Origin: Mycobacterium sp.
GTDB taxonomy: Bacteria > Actinomycetota > Actinomycetes > Mycobacteriales > Mycobacteriaceae
Length of the DNA: 42,757 bases
Assembly (NCBI RefSeq): GCF_008709575.1
Contig: NZ_VYIK01000003.1
Coordinates: 1-42,757 of the forward strand
Direction: 5' to 3'
Position numbers and translations under genes: made by a program. This document shows, one piece after another, positions 9,065-17,548 of the stretch. Each line of letters opens with the position of its first letter. The stretch's first letter is position 1. The notes beneath the pieces were generated by a model. The model saw only the letters and a program-made list of their open reading frames with translations, was not told where the DNA came from and searched no databases.

Positions 9065-9943
9065 ATGGCCACCATGGATCTGGGCGGCATCGGAGTGTGG
9101 AGTAGCCAGCTGCGCTACGGCGACCCAGCGGAGGCCGCCGACGCGGCGGCGGAATTGGAGGAGCTCGGCTTCACCGCGCTCTGGATTCCCGATGTCGGTG
9201 GGCCGGTGTTCGACGCGGTCGGTCGCCTGCTGTCAGCCACCACCGCGACGGTGATCGCCACCGGCATCCTGAATCTGTGGCTGCACCCCGCGAGCGAGGT
9301 CGCAGAATCGTACGCGGCGCTGGCCGCCGCGCACGATGACCGCTTCCTCTTGGGTATCGGCGTCAGCCATGCTCCGCTGATCGACGCTCGGGAGCCGGGG
9401 CGTTACCGCAAACCACTGGCGGCAACCGCGTCGTTCCTGGACGCGCTGGATGCCGCGGTACAGCCGGTGCCGGTCGAGCAACGGGTGCTGGCCGCACTGG
9501 GGCCGAAAATGCTCGAGATGGCCGCGCAGCGGACGCGTGGCGCCCACCCGTATCTGGTCACACCGGAGCACACCGCCATGGCCCGCGCGGTTTTGGGCGA
9601 TGGCCCGCTGCTGCTGCCGGAGCAAACCGTGATCCTCACCGACCGTGCCGACGAAGCCCGCGCCATCGGCGCCGCCTGGCTGCGGGGGTACTTGAGATTG
9701 CCTAACTACGCCAACAATCTATTGCGCAGCGGGTTCTCCGCAGACGATTTGCAGCAAGTCAGCGAGCGGCTCCTGGATGCGATCGTTGCCTGGGGCGACG
9801 AGGAGGCCGTCCTGCGCAGGGTCGCCGAGCATCAGGCAGCCGGCGCCGACCACGTCTGTGTGCAGGTGCTGACCGCGGACCCGACGGCGTTCCCTCGCGA
9901 ACAGTGGCGCCGAGTCGCCGCCGCCTGCGCGGGCAAGCCATGA
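9065..9943 (+). CDS. LLM-class F420-dependent oxidoreductase, second copy
   Basis: A 292-aa protein of the mycobacterial F420-dependent LLM group. It begins MATMDLGGIGVWSSQLRYGD, with ALWIPDVGG in the position equivalent to the SLWVYDH block and FLLGIGVSHAPL in the position of the cofactor loop. It is shorter and clearly different from the neighbouring divergent LLM gene, so this is not a recent duplication. ATG 9065 is used; an in-frame ATG at 9074 is an alternative. The intergenic region of 114 bp (8951-9064) must hold both promoters. Substrate not evident. Confidence 0.86.
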   Translation: MATMDLGGIGVWSSQLRYGDPAEAADAAAELEELGFTALWIPDVGGPVFDAVGRLLSATTATVIATGILNLWLHPASEVAESYAALAAAHDDRFLLGIGVSHAPLIDAREPGRYRKPLAATASFLDALDAAVQPVPVEQRVLAALGPKMLEMAAQRTRGAHPYLVTPEHTAMARAVLGDGPLLLPEQTVILTDRADEARAIGAAWLRGYLRLPNYANNLLRSGFSADDLQQVSERLLDAIVAWGDEEAVLRRVAEHQAAGADHVCVQVLTADPTAFPREQWRRVAAACAGKP

Positions 9944-10015
9944 TGCATCGGCGCCATCGCCACTGCCCTGTCGGGCAGATCCTCGCCAAGCACGGCGGTG
10001 CCGGCAGCCGCCGGG

Positions 10016-10043
10016 GAATACAGTGAGGCGAATACAGTGAGGC
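10016..10043 (+). repeat. 14-bp perfect tandem duplication abutting a start codon
   Basis: GAATACAGTGAGGC occurs twice in direct succession (10016-10029 and 10030-10043), ending one base before the methyltransferase ATG at 10045. Each copy carries the GTGAGG segment that is the only ribosome-binding-site candidate, so the duplication doubles it. Confidence 0.9.
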
Positions 10044-10044
10044 A

Positions 10045-10656
10045 ATGACGTCCCGGCACACGCTGTTTCGGGTGTTTTACCGGCTTGGCTTCACCCCGTG
10101 GGACGGCCACCCGCAGTCGGCGACGTTGCGGGACCTCGTCGAAGGAACCGACGGCACACCGGCGCTGCCGCCCGCGTCGGCGTTGGATGTCGGCTGCGGC
10201 ACCGGGGACGCCTCGATCTATCTGGCTCAGCACGGATGGCGCGTCACCGGAGTCGACTTCGTCGGCAAGGCGCTCGACAGGGCCCGCGCGAAAGCCCGCG
10301 CCGCCGGCGTGTCGGTCGACTTCGTCTGCGGCGACGTCACGCACCTGAGCCGGGCCGGAATCGGCTCAGGCTTTCACCTGGTGGTCGACAACGGCTGCTT
10401 CCACGGCATGAGCGAGCGCGATCGTGACCGCTACGTCCGGGAGATCACCGCGGCCTGCGCAACGGGCGCACGGCTGTTCATGGTCGCCTTCAAACCCAGC
10501 GGCCGGTTCGGGCCGGCCGGCGTCGACCAGTCCGAGATCGAACGCCGATTCACGCCGGCCTGGACGATCCTGTCGGCAGCCGATGAACCACGTGCCGAAA
10601 ACAGGTTTGCGGCACGATTTGCCGGGCGCAGCTACGTGCTGCAGCGCCACCCGTGA
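10045..10656 (+). CDS. Class I SAM-dependent methyltransferase
   Basis: A 203-aa Rossmann-fold methyltransferase. Motif I ALDVGCGTGDAS is at about 46-57, motif II GVDFVGKAL near 72-80 and an acidic loop DFVCGDV near 92-98; the post-motif VVDNGCFHGM resembles thiopurine/small-molecule methyltransferases. No membrane segment or signal is visible. It lies alone after the LLM gene (101 bp gap) and ends 11 bp before the convergent fadB stop. Substrate unknown. Confidence 0.88.
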   Translation: MTSRHTLFRVFYRLGFTPWDGHPQSATLRDLVEGTDGTPALPPASALDVGCGTGDASIYLAQHGWRVTGVDFVGKALDRARAKARAAGVSVDFVCGDVTHLSRAGIGSGFHLVVDNGCFHGMSERDRDRYVREITAACATGARLFMVAFKPSGRFGPAGVDQSEIERRFTPAWTILSAADEPRAENRFAARFAGRSYVLQRHP

Positions 10657-10667
10657 CTCGCCGCACC

Positions 10668-12800
10668 TTACGTCAGCGATTCCGGCGGGGTGAACCGGTC
10701 ACCGTATTTGGCGGCCAACTCGCGGGCCCGCGCGACGAAGCCCGCCTTGCCGCCCGGGTAACCGACGACGAACTGCGCGGTTCCACCGGTCCACGGCGGG
10801 AAGCCGATGCCCATGATCGAACCGATGTTGGCGTCAGCGGTCGATGTCAGCACGCCCTCGTCGAGGCACTTCTGCGTTTCCAGCGCCTCGGCAAACAACA
10901 TCCGGTCGATCATGTCCTGCAACGGGGGCCGCGACGAACCGGAGTTGAACGTCTCGCGCAGTCCCGGCCACAAGCGGGTGCGCTTGCCGTCGACGTACTC
11001 GTAGAATCCCGCACCCTTGAGCTTGCCCGGCCGGCCCAGCTCGAGCATGGTGCTCACCACCGCCTCCGCCGGATGCGGTGTGTAGGTCTGGCCCGCGGCC
11101 TCGACCCCTTCGCGGGTGGCTTTGGCGATCTTGGCCATCAACTCCAGGTTGAGCTCGTCGGAGAGTTGCAGCGGCGGTGCCGGGTAGCCGGCCTGGCCGC
11201 CGGCGTGCTCAATGCTGGCCGGCTCCACACCTTCGCCGAGCATCGCGATCGCCTCGTTGATGAACGTGCCGATCACCCGGCTCGTGTAGAAGCCGCGGCT
11301 GTCGTTGACCACGATCGGCGTCTTGCCGATCTGCATTGCCAGGTCGATGGCCTTGGCCAGAGTTGCGTCAGAGGTCTTGTGGCCCTTGATGATTTCCAGC
11401 AGCGGCATCTTGTCGACCGGGGAGAAGAAGTGCAGTCCGATGAAGTCCTCGGACCGCTTGACGCCGGTGGCCAGCTCGGTGATCGGCAGCGTCGAGGTGT
11501 TGGAGCCCAGCACCGCGTCGGGCGCCACCACCGGCTCGATCTCGGCGAACACCTTGTGCTTGAGCTCGACCGATTCGAACACCGCCTCGATCACCAGGTC
11601 GGCGCCGGCGGCGTCGGACACGTCGGCGGTCGGGTGGATCCGGTCCAGCAGCGCCCTGGACTTCTCCTCGGTTGTCTTACCCCGCTCCAGCGCTTTGGCT
11701 TCCAGCTTTTCCGAATACCCCTTGCCTTTCTGCGCGGCCTCGGCGGTGACGTCTTTGAGGATCACCTCGATGCCGGCCTTGGCGCAGACGTAGGCGATCG
11801 CCGCACCCATCATCCCTGCGCCCAGCACGGCAACCTTCTTGAACGTCGTCTTCTCGTAGCCCTCCGGCCGCGAGCCGCCGGCGTTGATGTGCTGCAGGTC
11901 GAAGAAGAACGCCTGAATCATGTTCTTGGCGACCTGCGAAGTGACCAACGAAGCAAAATAACGGCTTTCGATGCGGGTGGCGGTGTCGAAGTCGACCTGC
12001 GCGCCCTCCACCGCAGCGGCCAGGATGGCCCGCGGCGCGGGCATCGGTGCGCCCTTGAGCTGGCGGCGCAGGTTCGACGGGAAGGACGGCAGGATCGCCG
12101 CGAGCGCCGGCGACGACGGGGTGCCGCCGGGCATCCTATAGCCGTCGGCGTCCCACGGCTGCACGTGCGCGTCCGGGTTGGCCTTGATCCACGCTTTGGC
12201 CGCGGGCACCAACTCCTCGACTGTCGGCACCACTTCGTCGATCAAGCCCATTTCCCTTGCCTTGGTCGGGCTGAAACGGGTGCCCTGGGCCAAGATGTTG
12301 ACGAACGCGTTCTGGATGCCGAACATGCGCACGGTGCGGGTCACCCCTCCACCGCCCGGCAGCAGACCCAGTGTGACCTCGGGAAGTCCGATTTGGCTGC
12401 CCTTGACGTCGGCGGCGATACGGTGATGACACGCCAGGGCGATCTCCAACCCGCCGCCGAGCGCGGCGCCGTTGATCGCGGCGACCACCGGCTTGCCGAA
12501 GGTCTCCAGGGTGCGCAGCTGCTTTTTCACCCGCTCGACGGTGTCGAAAAACACCCCGGCGTCCTCCGGGGTGGCCTGGACCATGGCGGTCAGGTCGCCG
12601 CCGGCGAAGAATGTTTTCTTTCCGCTGGTGACCACCACCCCGGTGATCGAATCCTTTTCTGCGACAAGCCGATCCACCGCCTTGCCCATCGACTCGATGT
12701 ACGCCTCGTTCATCACGTTGGCCGAGCCGGACGGATCGTCCATGGTCAGCGTGACGATGCCGTCGGCGTCTTTATCCCAAGTGATGGTGTTGACTGCCAT
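10668..12800 (-). CDS. fadB: FadB, trifunctional-type beta-oxidation protein (hydratase/3-hydroxyacyl-CoA dehydrogenase)
   Basis: A 710-aa alpha-subunit of the fatty acid oxidation complex. The N-terminal enoyl-CoA hydratase domain (about 1-200) has the oxyanion-hole loop GAALGGGLE with catalytic-position Glu119, and GLPEVTLG with Glu141. The 3-hydroxyacyl-CoA dehydrogenase domain starts at the NAD-binding VAVLGAGMMG near residue 323 and has GLHFFSP with the catalytic His. It hydrates trans-2-enoyl-CoA and oxidises the L-3-hydroxyacyl-CoA for thiolysis by FadA. The gene starts 3 bp after the fadA stop, so the two subunits form one operon, as for M. tuberculosis Rv0860/Rv0859. Confidence 0.95.
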   Translation of the reverse strand: MAVNTITWDKDADGIVTLTMDDPSGSANVMNEAYIESMGKAVDRLVAEKDSITGVVVTSGKKTFFAGGDLTAMVQATPEDAGVFFDTVERVKKQLRTLETFGKPVVAAINGAALGGGLEIALACHHRIAADVKGSQIGLPEVTLGLLPGGGGVTRTVRMFGIQNAFVNILAQGTRFSPTKAREMGLIDEVVPTVEELVPAAKAWIKANPDAHVQPWDADGYRMPGGTPSSPALAAILPSFPSNLRRQLKGAPMPAPRAILAAAVEGAQVDFDTATRIESRYFASLVTSQVAKNMIQAFFFDLQHINAGGSRPEGYEKTTFKKVAVLGAGMMGAAIAYVCAKAGIEVILKDVTAEAAQKGKGYSEKLEAKALERGKTTEEKSRALLDRIHPTADVSDAAGADLVIEAVFESVELKHKVFAEIEPVVAPDAVLGSNTSTLPITELATGVKRSEDFIGLHFFSPVDKMPLLEIIKGHKTSDATLAKAIDLAMQIGKTPIVVNDSRGFYTSRVIGTFINEAIAMLGEGVEPASIEHAGGQAGYPAPPLQLSDELNLELMAKIAKATREGVEAAGQTYTPHPAEAVVSTMLELGRPGKLKGAGFYEYVDGKRTRLWPGLRETFNSGSSRPPLQDMIDRMLFAEALETQKCLDEGVLTSTADANIGSIMGIGFPPWTGGTAQFVVGYPGGKAGFVARARELAAKYGDRFTPPESLT

Positions 12801-12803
12801 GCG

Positions 12804-14015
12804 TTAAACCCTTTCGATGATGGTGGCGACGCCCATGCCGCCGCCGATGCACAGGGTGACCAGGGCGCGCCGGGCATTGCGGCGCTCGAGTTCGTCGACC
12901 ATGGTGCCGAGGATCATCGCGCCGGTGGCGCCCAGCGGGTGACCCATCGCGATCGCGCCGCCGTTGACATTGAGCTTCTCGTCGGGGATGTTCAGGTCTT
13001 TCTGGAACTTCAGCACCACCGACGCGAAGGCCTCGTTGAGCTCGAACAGGTCGATGTCGTCGACGGTCAGGCCGGCCCGGTCGAGCACCTTGCGGGTGGC
13101 CGGGGTCGGGCCGGTGAGCATGATCGTCGGCTCTGAGCCGCTGGTGGCGGTCGCGACGATGCGCGCCCGGGGAGTCAGGCCCTGCGACGTGCCGGCAGCT
13201 TCACTGCCGACCAACACCAGAGCGGCGCCGTCGACGATGCCGGAGCTGTTGCCGCCGGTGTGGACGTGGTTGATCTTTTCCACCCAGTGGTACTTCTGCA
13301 GGGCCACGTCGTCGAAACCGCCCAAGGCCGCGACGCCTTCGAAAGCGGGCTTGAGCTTGGCCAGTCCCTCCATCGTGGTGTCGGGCCGCATGTGCTCGTC
13401 GTGGTCGAGGATGAGCAGGCCGTTCTGGTCGCGCACCGGCACCACAGACTTGGCGAAGTAGCCGCCCGACCACGCCGCAGCGGCTCTTTGCTGGCTGCGC
13501 AGCGCGTAGGCGTCGACGTCTTCGCGGGAGAAACCTTCGATGGTGGCGATCAGGTCGGCGCCGATGCCCTGCGGCACAAACCCGAGGTCGTAGTTGGTGG
13601 CCGGGTCCAGCGCCCACGCGCCGCCGTCGGAGCCCATCGGCACCCGGCTCATCGACTCGACTCCGCCGGCCAGCACCAGGTCGTCCCAGCCGGAACGAAC
13701 CTTCTGCGCGGCGGTGTTGACCGCCTCCAGCCCGGAGGCGCAGAACCGGTTGAGCTGCACCCCGCCGGTGGTGTCGGGCAGGCCGGCTGCCAGCACCGCG
13801 GTGCGGGCGATGTCCCCACCCTGGTCGCCGATCGGGGAGACCACGCCGAGGATGACGTCGCTGATCAGGTTCTCGTCCAGATCGGGGAAACGCCTGCGCA
13901 GCTCGTTGATCAGGCCGACGACCAGATCGAGCGGTTTGACCTCGTGCAGTGATCCGTTGCGCTGCTTGCCGCGTGGCGTGCGGATAGCTTCGTAGACAAA
14001 TGCTTCTTCGGCCAT
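12804..14015 (-). CDS. fadA: FadA, 3-ketoacyl-CoA thiolase (beta subunit)
   Basis: A 403-aa thiolase with all canonical active-site residues: Cys92 in NRFCASG, His359 in GHPLGATG and Cys389 in CIGGGMG. It cleaves 3-ketoacyl-CoA with CoA in the last step of beta-oxidation and pairs with FadB encoded immediately downstream. ATG 14015 has a strong upstream GAAGAGGAACC site and gives the same length as M. tuberculosis FadA. Upstream in-frame codons to 14099 are not needed. It is divergent from the aminotransferase; the shared 231-bp region holds inverted repeats. Confidence 0.95.
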   Translation of the reverse strand: MAEEAFVYEAIRTPRGKQRNGSLHEVKPLDLVVGLINELRRRFPDLDENLISDVILGVVSPIGDQGGDIARTAVLAAGLPDTTGGVQLNRFCASGLEAVNTAAQKVRSGWDDLVLAGGVESMSRVPMGSDGGAWALDPATNYDLGFVPQGIGADLIATIEGFSREDVDAYALRSQQRAAAAWSGGYFAKSVVPVRDQNGLLILDHDEHMRPDTTMEGLAKLKPAFEGVAALGGFDDVALQKYHWVEKINHVHTGGNSSGIVDGAALVLVGSEAAGTSQGLTPRARIVATATSGSEPTIMLTGPTPATRKVLDRAGLTVDDIDLFELNEAFASVVLKFQKDLNIPDEKLNVNGGAIAMGHPLGATGAMILGTMVDELERRNARRALVTLCIGGGMGVATIIERV

Positions 14016-14136
14016 GACTGGTTCCTCTTCGGGGGTGTGAGATTCCGTCCTCGGGGACGCCCGTCCCGTCATGGATACCCTAGCAGCAGGCTCGATCAAC
14101 CTGTTGGTTGGGAGTCCAGCGGAGCGATGCGGGCGT

Positions 14137-14190
14137 CCAGCGTGACGCTGGAGTCACGGCGGGCACCCAGCGTGACGCTGAAGTCACGCT
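14137..14190. promoter_or_regulatory. Duplicated inverted repeat between fadA and the aminotransferase
   Basis: A 22-bp unit starts at 14137 and again at 14167 (period 30), differing by one base. Each contains GTGAC-N6-GTCAC. In the second copy the arms extend to AGCGTGAC (14169-14176) and GTCACGCT (14183-14190), a perfect 8-bp inverted repeat with a 6-bp spacer. Two operator-like sites 30 bp apart between divergent genes suggest binding of a dimeric regulator, although an RNA hairpin or a dispersed mycobacterial repeat is also possible. Confidence 0.45.
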
Positions 14191-14246
14191 GGAATGATGC
14201 TGGCGTCGTGCTTAGCGGCTCAACGGGTGCCCTACGCTCGACACCC

Positions 14247-15431
14247 ATGACGGTGCGGCGACTGCGATCCTATGCGACCTCGGTGTTCGCCGAGATGTCG
14301 GCACTGGCAGATCGGATCGGGGCGATCAATCTGGGACAGGGGTTTCCCGACGAGGACGGGCCGGCCTCGATGCTGCAGGCCGCGCAGAACGCCATCGCGG
14401 GCGGCGTCAACCAATACCCGCCCGGAATGGGCATCGCCGCGCTGCGGGAGGCGGTCGCCGCCCAGCGCAGCCGAGATTTCGGCATCGACTACGACCCGGA
14501 CACCGAAGTGCTGGTCACCGTGGGGGCCACCGAAGCCATCGCGGCGGCGGTGATAGGCCTGGTCGAACCCGATACCGAGGTGATCCTGATCCAGCCGTTC
14601 TACGACTCCTACTCGCCGCTGGTGGCGATCGCCGGTGCGCGTCGGGTCGTCGTGCCGCTGGTGCCCGACAATCGCGGCTTCGCTCTGGACACCGACGCCC
14701 TGCGTCGTGCGGTGACGCCGCGCACCGGGGCAGTGGTCGTCAACTCCCCGCACAACCCGACCGGGATGGTGCTCACCGAGGCCGAGTTGGCCGCCGTCGC
14801 CGAGATCGCGATCCAGGCCGATCTGCTGGTCATCGCCGATGAGGTCTATGAGCAGCTGGTTTTCGACGGGTGCCGGCACCGGCCGCTGGCCGGTTTCGAC
14901 GGCATGGCCGAGCGGACGGTCACCATCTCCAGCGCGGCAAAGATGTTCAGTTGCACCGGCTGGAAGATCGGATGGGCCTGTGGCCCGGCCGAGCTCATCG
15001 CCGGAGTGCGCGCGGCCAAACAATACTTGAGCTTCGTCGCCGGTGCGCCGTTTCAGCCGGCGGTGGCCCACGCGCTCAACACCGAACAAGCGTGGGTGGC
15101 CACGCTGCGACACACGCTGCAGCGCCGACGTGACCGGCTGGCAGCCGGGCTGAGCGAGATCGGCTTCCAGATCCACCACAGCGCGGGCACCTACTTTCTG
15201 TGCGCGGATCCCCGCCCGCTGGGCTACGACGACAGCACCGCGTTCTGCGCCGTGCTGCCGCAGAAGGTCGGTGTGGCCGCAATCCCGTTGGCGGCGTTCT
15301 GTGACCCGGACGCCGCCGACGCCGAGATATGGAATCACCTGGTGCGCTTCAGCTTCGCCAAGCGCGACGAGACCCTCGACGAGGCGATCAGGCGTCTGGC
15401 CAAGCTTCGCGACGGGCCGGCCCGGGCCTGA
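14247..15431 (+). CDS. dapC: Class I PLP-dependent aminotransferase (Rv0858c/DapC-like)
   Basis: A 394-aa fold-type I aminotransferase matching M. tuberculosis Rv0858c (annotated N-succinyldiaminopimelate aminotransferase) in length and gene order. Visible family elements are NLGQGFPDEDGP at the N-terminus, NQYPPGMG near 55-62, NSPHNPTG at 166-173, ADEVYE near 197-202 and the Schiff-base Lys232 in SAAKMFSCTGWK. The DapC role in lysine/diaminopimelate synthesis is taken from the homologue's annotation; kynurenine or methionine aminotransferase activity is common in the same subfamily, so the symbol is tentative. ATG 14247 is the start that fits the family N-terminus. Confidence 0.85.
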   Translation: MTVRRLRSYATSVFAEMSALADRIGAINLGQGFPDEDGPASMLQAAQNAIAGGVNQYPPGMGIAALREAVAAQRSRDFGIDYDPDTEVLVTVGATEAIAAAVIGLVEPDTEVILIQPFYDSYSPLVAIAGARRVVVPLVPDNRGFALDTDALRRAVTPRTGAVVVNSPHNPTGMVLTEAELAAVAEIAIQADLLVIADEVYEQLVFDGCRHRPLAGFDGMAERTVTISSAAKMFSCTGWKIGWACGPAELIAGVRAAKQYLSFVAGAPFQPAVAHALNTEQAWVATLRHTLQRRRDRLAAGLSEIGFQIHHSAGTYFLCADPRPLGYDDSTAFCAVLPQKVGVAAIPLAAFCDPDAADAEIWNHLVRFSFAKRDETLDEAIRRLAKLRDGPARA

Positions 15432-15467
15432 TCCGCGTGGCCGGCATGCCGGAAAACCGGACTGCTG

Positions 15468-16727
15468 CTATCCGGCGGCCGGCGGGCGCGCCATCACGGT
15501 GGGCCGGAAGCCGTATCGGGGAGCGCCGTTGACCGGACTCGGTGCGGCCAGGTTGGTGATCGGCGTCATCGGTGGTGCACTGGCCGATCCGCCCGCGGCG
15601 GCCGCCGCAACCGGCCGGGTGTCGGGCAGCGGAGTCGCCGACCACCTGGCGACCAGCGAGTGCGCGGCCGGGACGGCGCTCCCCCACGTCCGCGGCACCG
15701 ACAAGGCACCGACCGGCGTCGCCCGACCCAGGCCGGCGGACACCGCGGCGGCGCCGAGGCCCCAGGAACCGCCCGGGCCCAGCCCCGCCATGCCCGCCGC
15801 GCCCAGTGCGCCCGATCCGCCCAGCACGGCAGCGCCCAACGCCGGAGCCGCGGCCTTGGCTGCGGCGGGGACCGCGGCCAGGGACTTTCCCATGTTGATC
15901 ATCGACATGGCCCGCATCGGCATCATCGAGCCGAATATCAACGGGTAGAGCATCTCTGACAACGACAACGCGGTGGCCGAGTCGCCGGTCGACGAGCCCG
16001 CCGTCGCGGCTGTCGCCGCGGCCGCGTCGGCGACCTCTGCCGTCGAGGAGGTTGACGCAGCCGACGACAGGGGTGAGGCCAGTGCTTGCAGGGTCTGCGG
16101 CGTCGTTGCCATGAGTTGGGACAACGTCGACTGGGCGTCGGCCCCGGTGGCGGTGCCGGTGGCTTGGGCGACGGCGGCAGACTGCGCGGCCAGCCCGCCC
16201 TGGTTCGTGGTCTGCGGCGGAGAGCTGAACTGCGGCACCGTCGATGCCGCTGCCGAGTCGCCGGCATAGCCGTACATCGCCGCGGCGTCCTGGACCCACA
16301 TTTCGGCATAGTGGGCCTCGGTGGCCATGATCGCCGGCGTATTCTGACCCAGGAAATTCGTCGCGACCAGCGATACCAGCAGGGCGCGGTTGGCCGCGAT
16401 CACCGGCGGCGGCACCGTCATCGCGAACGCCGCCTCGTAGGCCGCTGCCGCTGCCCGGGCCTGATCGGCTGTCTGCGCGGCTCGCGCGGCAGTGGTGCTC
16501 AGCCACGTCGCATAAGTGGCGGCCGCGGCGGCCATCGACACCGACGCCGGACCCGACCACGCAGTGCCGGTCAGCCCCGAGGTCACCGAACTGTAGGAAG
16601 CCGCCGTGGAGTGCAGGACGGCGGCCAGGTCGTCCCAGGCGGCCGCTGCGGTCAGCAGCGGACCCGCACCCGGACCGGCATACAGTCGCGCGGAGTTGAT
16701 CTCCGGCGGTAACATCCCGTAATCCAT
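15468..16727 (-). CDS. PPE family protein, SVP subgroup
   Basis: A 419-aa PPE protein. It begins [24 protein letters not shown] with PPE at residues 7-9, followed by the helical PPE domain of about 180 residues and an Ala-rich region. The C-terminal half contains GALSVPRTW with SVP at 343-345, which places it in the PPE-SVP subfamily. PPE proteins are exported by ESX (type VII) systems, usually with a PE partner; no PE gene lies beside it. It is divergent from the response-regulator gene, and OmpR-type direct repeats occupy the 125-bp gap, so that regulator may control it. It ends 36 bp from the convergent aminotransferase. Confidence 0.93.
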   Translation of the reverse strand: MDYGMLPPEINSARLYAGPGAGPLLTAAAAWDDLAAVLHSTAASYSSVTSGLTGTAWSGPASVSMAAAAATYATWLSTTAARAAQTADQARAAAAAYEAAFAMTVPPPVIAANRALLVSLVATNFLGQNTPAIMATEAHYAEMWVQDAAAMYGYAGDSAAASTVPQFSSPPQTTNQGGLAAQSAAVAQATGTATGADAQSTLSQLMATTPQTLQALASPLSSAASTSSTAEVADAAAATAATAGSSTGDSATALSLSEMLYPLIFGSMMPMRAMSMINMGKSLAAVPAAAKAAAPALGAAVLGGSGALGAAGMAGLGPGGSWGLGAAAVSAGLGRATPVGALSVPRTWGSAVPAAHSLVARWSATPLPDTRPVAAAAAGGSASAPPMTPITNLAAPSPVNGAPRYGFRPTVMARPPAAG

Positions 16728-16781
16728 TGGGCAAGACCCTCTCAGCTGTCGTCGGTCTTCACGGTGACGGTGCGAGATGAA

Positions 16782-16837
16782 GCTGAAGCAGAGCTGAAAA
16801 CGGCCCGGCCGCGACGGTTCGTTCAGCGTCCCTTCAG
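16782..16837. promoter_or_regulatory. Candidate OmpR/PhoB-type operator: two pairs of 11-bp-phased direct repeats
   Basis: TTCAG occurs at 16822-16826 and 16833-16837 on the plus strand, and TTCAGC occurs twice on the minus strand (complements of 16782-16787 and 16793-16798). Both pairs have exactly 11-bp spacing, the geometry bound by tandem OmpR-family response-regulator dimers. They lie between the divergent PPE and response-regulator genes, and the second pair overlaps the AGGAA that would be the regulator's ribosome binding site. Autoregulation and control of the PPE gene are inferred. Confidence 0.5.
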
Positions 16838-16852
16838 GAACGTGCCGTCACG

Positions 16853-17548
16853 ATGGCTCACAATGACCGTGTGGATGGCGCGCCCAGGGTGCTGGTGGTC
16901 GAGGACTACGACGCCATCCGGGAGATGGTCGTGGAGGCGCTGGCCGATGCGGGATATGTCAGCGGCGGGCAAGCGGACGGTCACCGGCTGGAGGACGTGC
17001 TGGCCGCGTTCCGGCCGGATTTGGTGATCCTCGACGTGATGATGCCCGGCCGCGACGGTTTCGCGCTCATCGACGTGGTGCGCGGCTACGGCGACGCCGG
17101 CATCGTCTTGCTCACCGCCAGGGACGCGCTCCCCGACCGGCTGCGCGGACTCGACGCCGGTGCCGACGATTACGTGGTCAAGCCGTTCGACGTGGCGGAA
17201 CTGGTCTCCCGGGTCGGGGCGGTGCTGCGCCGACGGGGACGGGTCCCGTCGGCGCAGCAGGTCGGCGACCTGGTGGTCGATGTGGACGCGGGGATGGTGA
17301 GCCGGGCTGGCACGGTGCTCGATCTCACCGGCACCGAGTTCAAGCTGCTCTGCTACCTCGTCGAACAGCGCGGACGCACAGTGAGCAAGGATCAGATCCT
17401 GGCGGCGGTGTGGGGATATGACGCCTACGACGTCAACCTGGTGGAGGTCTACATCAGCGCGCTGCGCCGCAAGCTGGAGGCACACGGATCCCGGATGCTG
17501 CACACGGTCCGCGGGATCGGCTACCAGCTGTCGGCAGGTCGTCGATGA
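16853..17548 (+). CDS. OmpR-family two-component response regulator
   Basis: A 231-aa regulator with a receiver domain at about 11-125 and a winged-helix trans_reg_C domain from about 135 to the end. Receiver residues are complete: acidic Glu17/Asp18, phospho-acceptor Asp61 in LVILDVMMPG, Thr88 and Lys110. The DNA-binding domain shows LTGTEFKLLCYL, VWGYDAYDVNLVEVYISALRRKL and VRGIGYQL, the OmpR/PhoB pattern. The gene overlaps the sensor kinase by four bases (ATGA), so the two are translationally coupled. Which stimulus or targets it serves is not evident, though the phased repeats upstream make autoregulation likely. It is not confidently assignable to a named mycobacterial pair. Confidence 0.94.
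   Translation: MAHNDRVDGAPRVLVVEDYDAIREMVVEALADAGYVSGGQADGHRLEDVLAAFRPDLVILDVMMPGRDGFALIDVVRGYGDAGIVLLTARDALPDRLRGLDAGADDYVVKPFDVAELVSRVGAVLRRRGRVPSAQQVGDLVVDVDAGMVSRAGTVLDLTGTEFKLLCYLVEQRGRTVSKDQILAAVWGYDAYDVNLVEVYISALRRKLEAHGSRMLHTVRGIGYQLSAGRR

Noticed and set aside
10653..13136. An 827-codon open frame on the plus strand
   Set aside because: It lies entirely antisense to fadB and the end of fadA, has His/Arg/Asp-rich composition with no domain, and is a GC-rich shadow frame.
14137..14190. Reading the fadA-upstream repeats as CRP sites
   Set aside because: The half-sites GTGA and TCAC are separated by eight bases instead of six, so they do not fit the CRP consensus.
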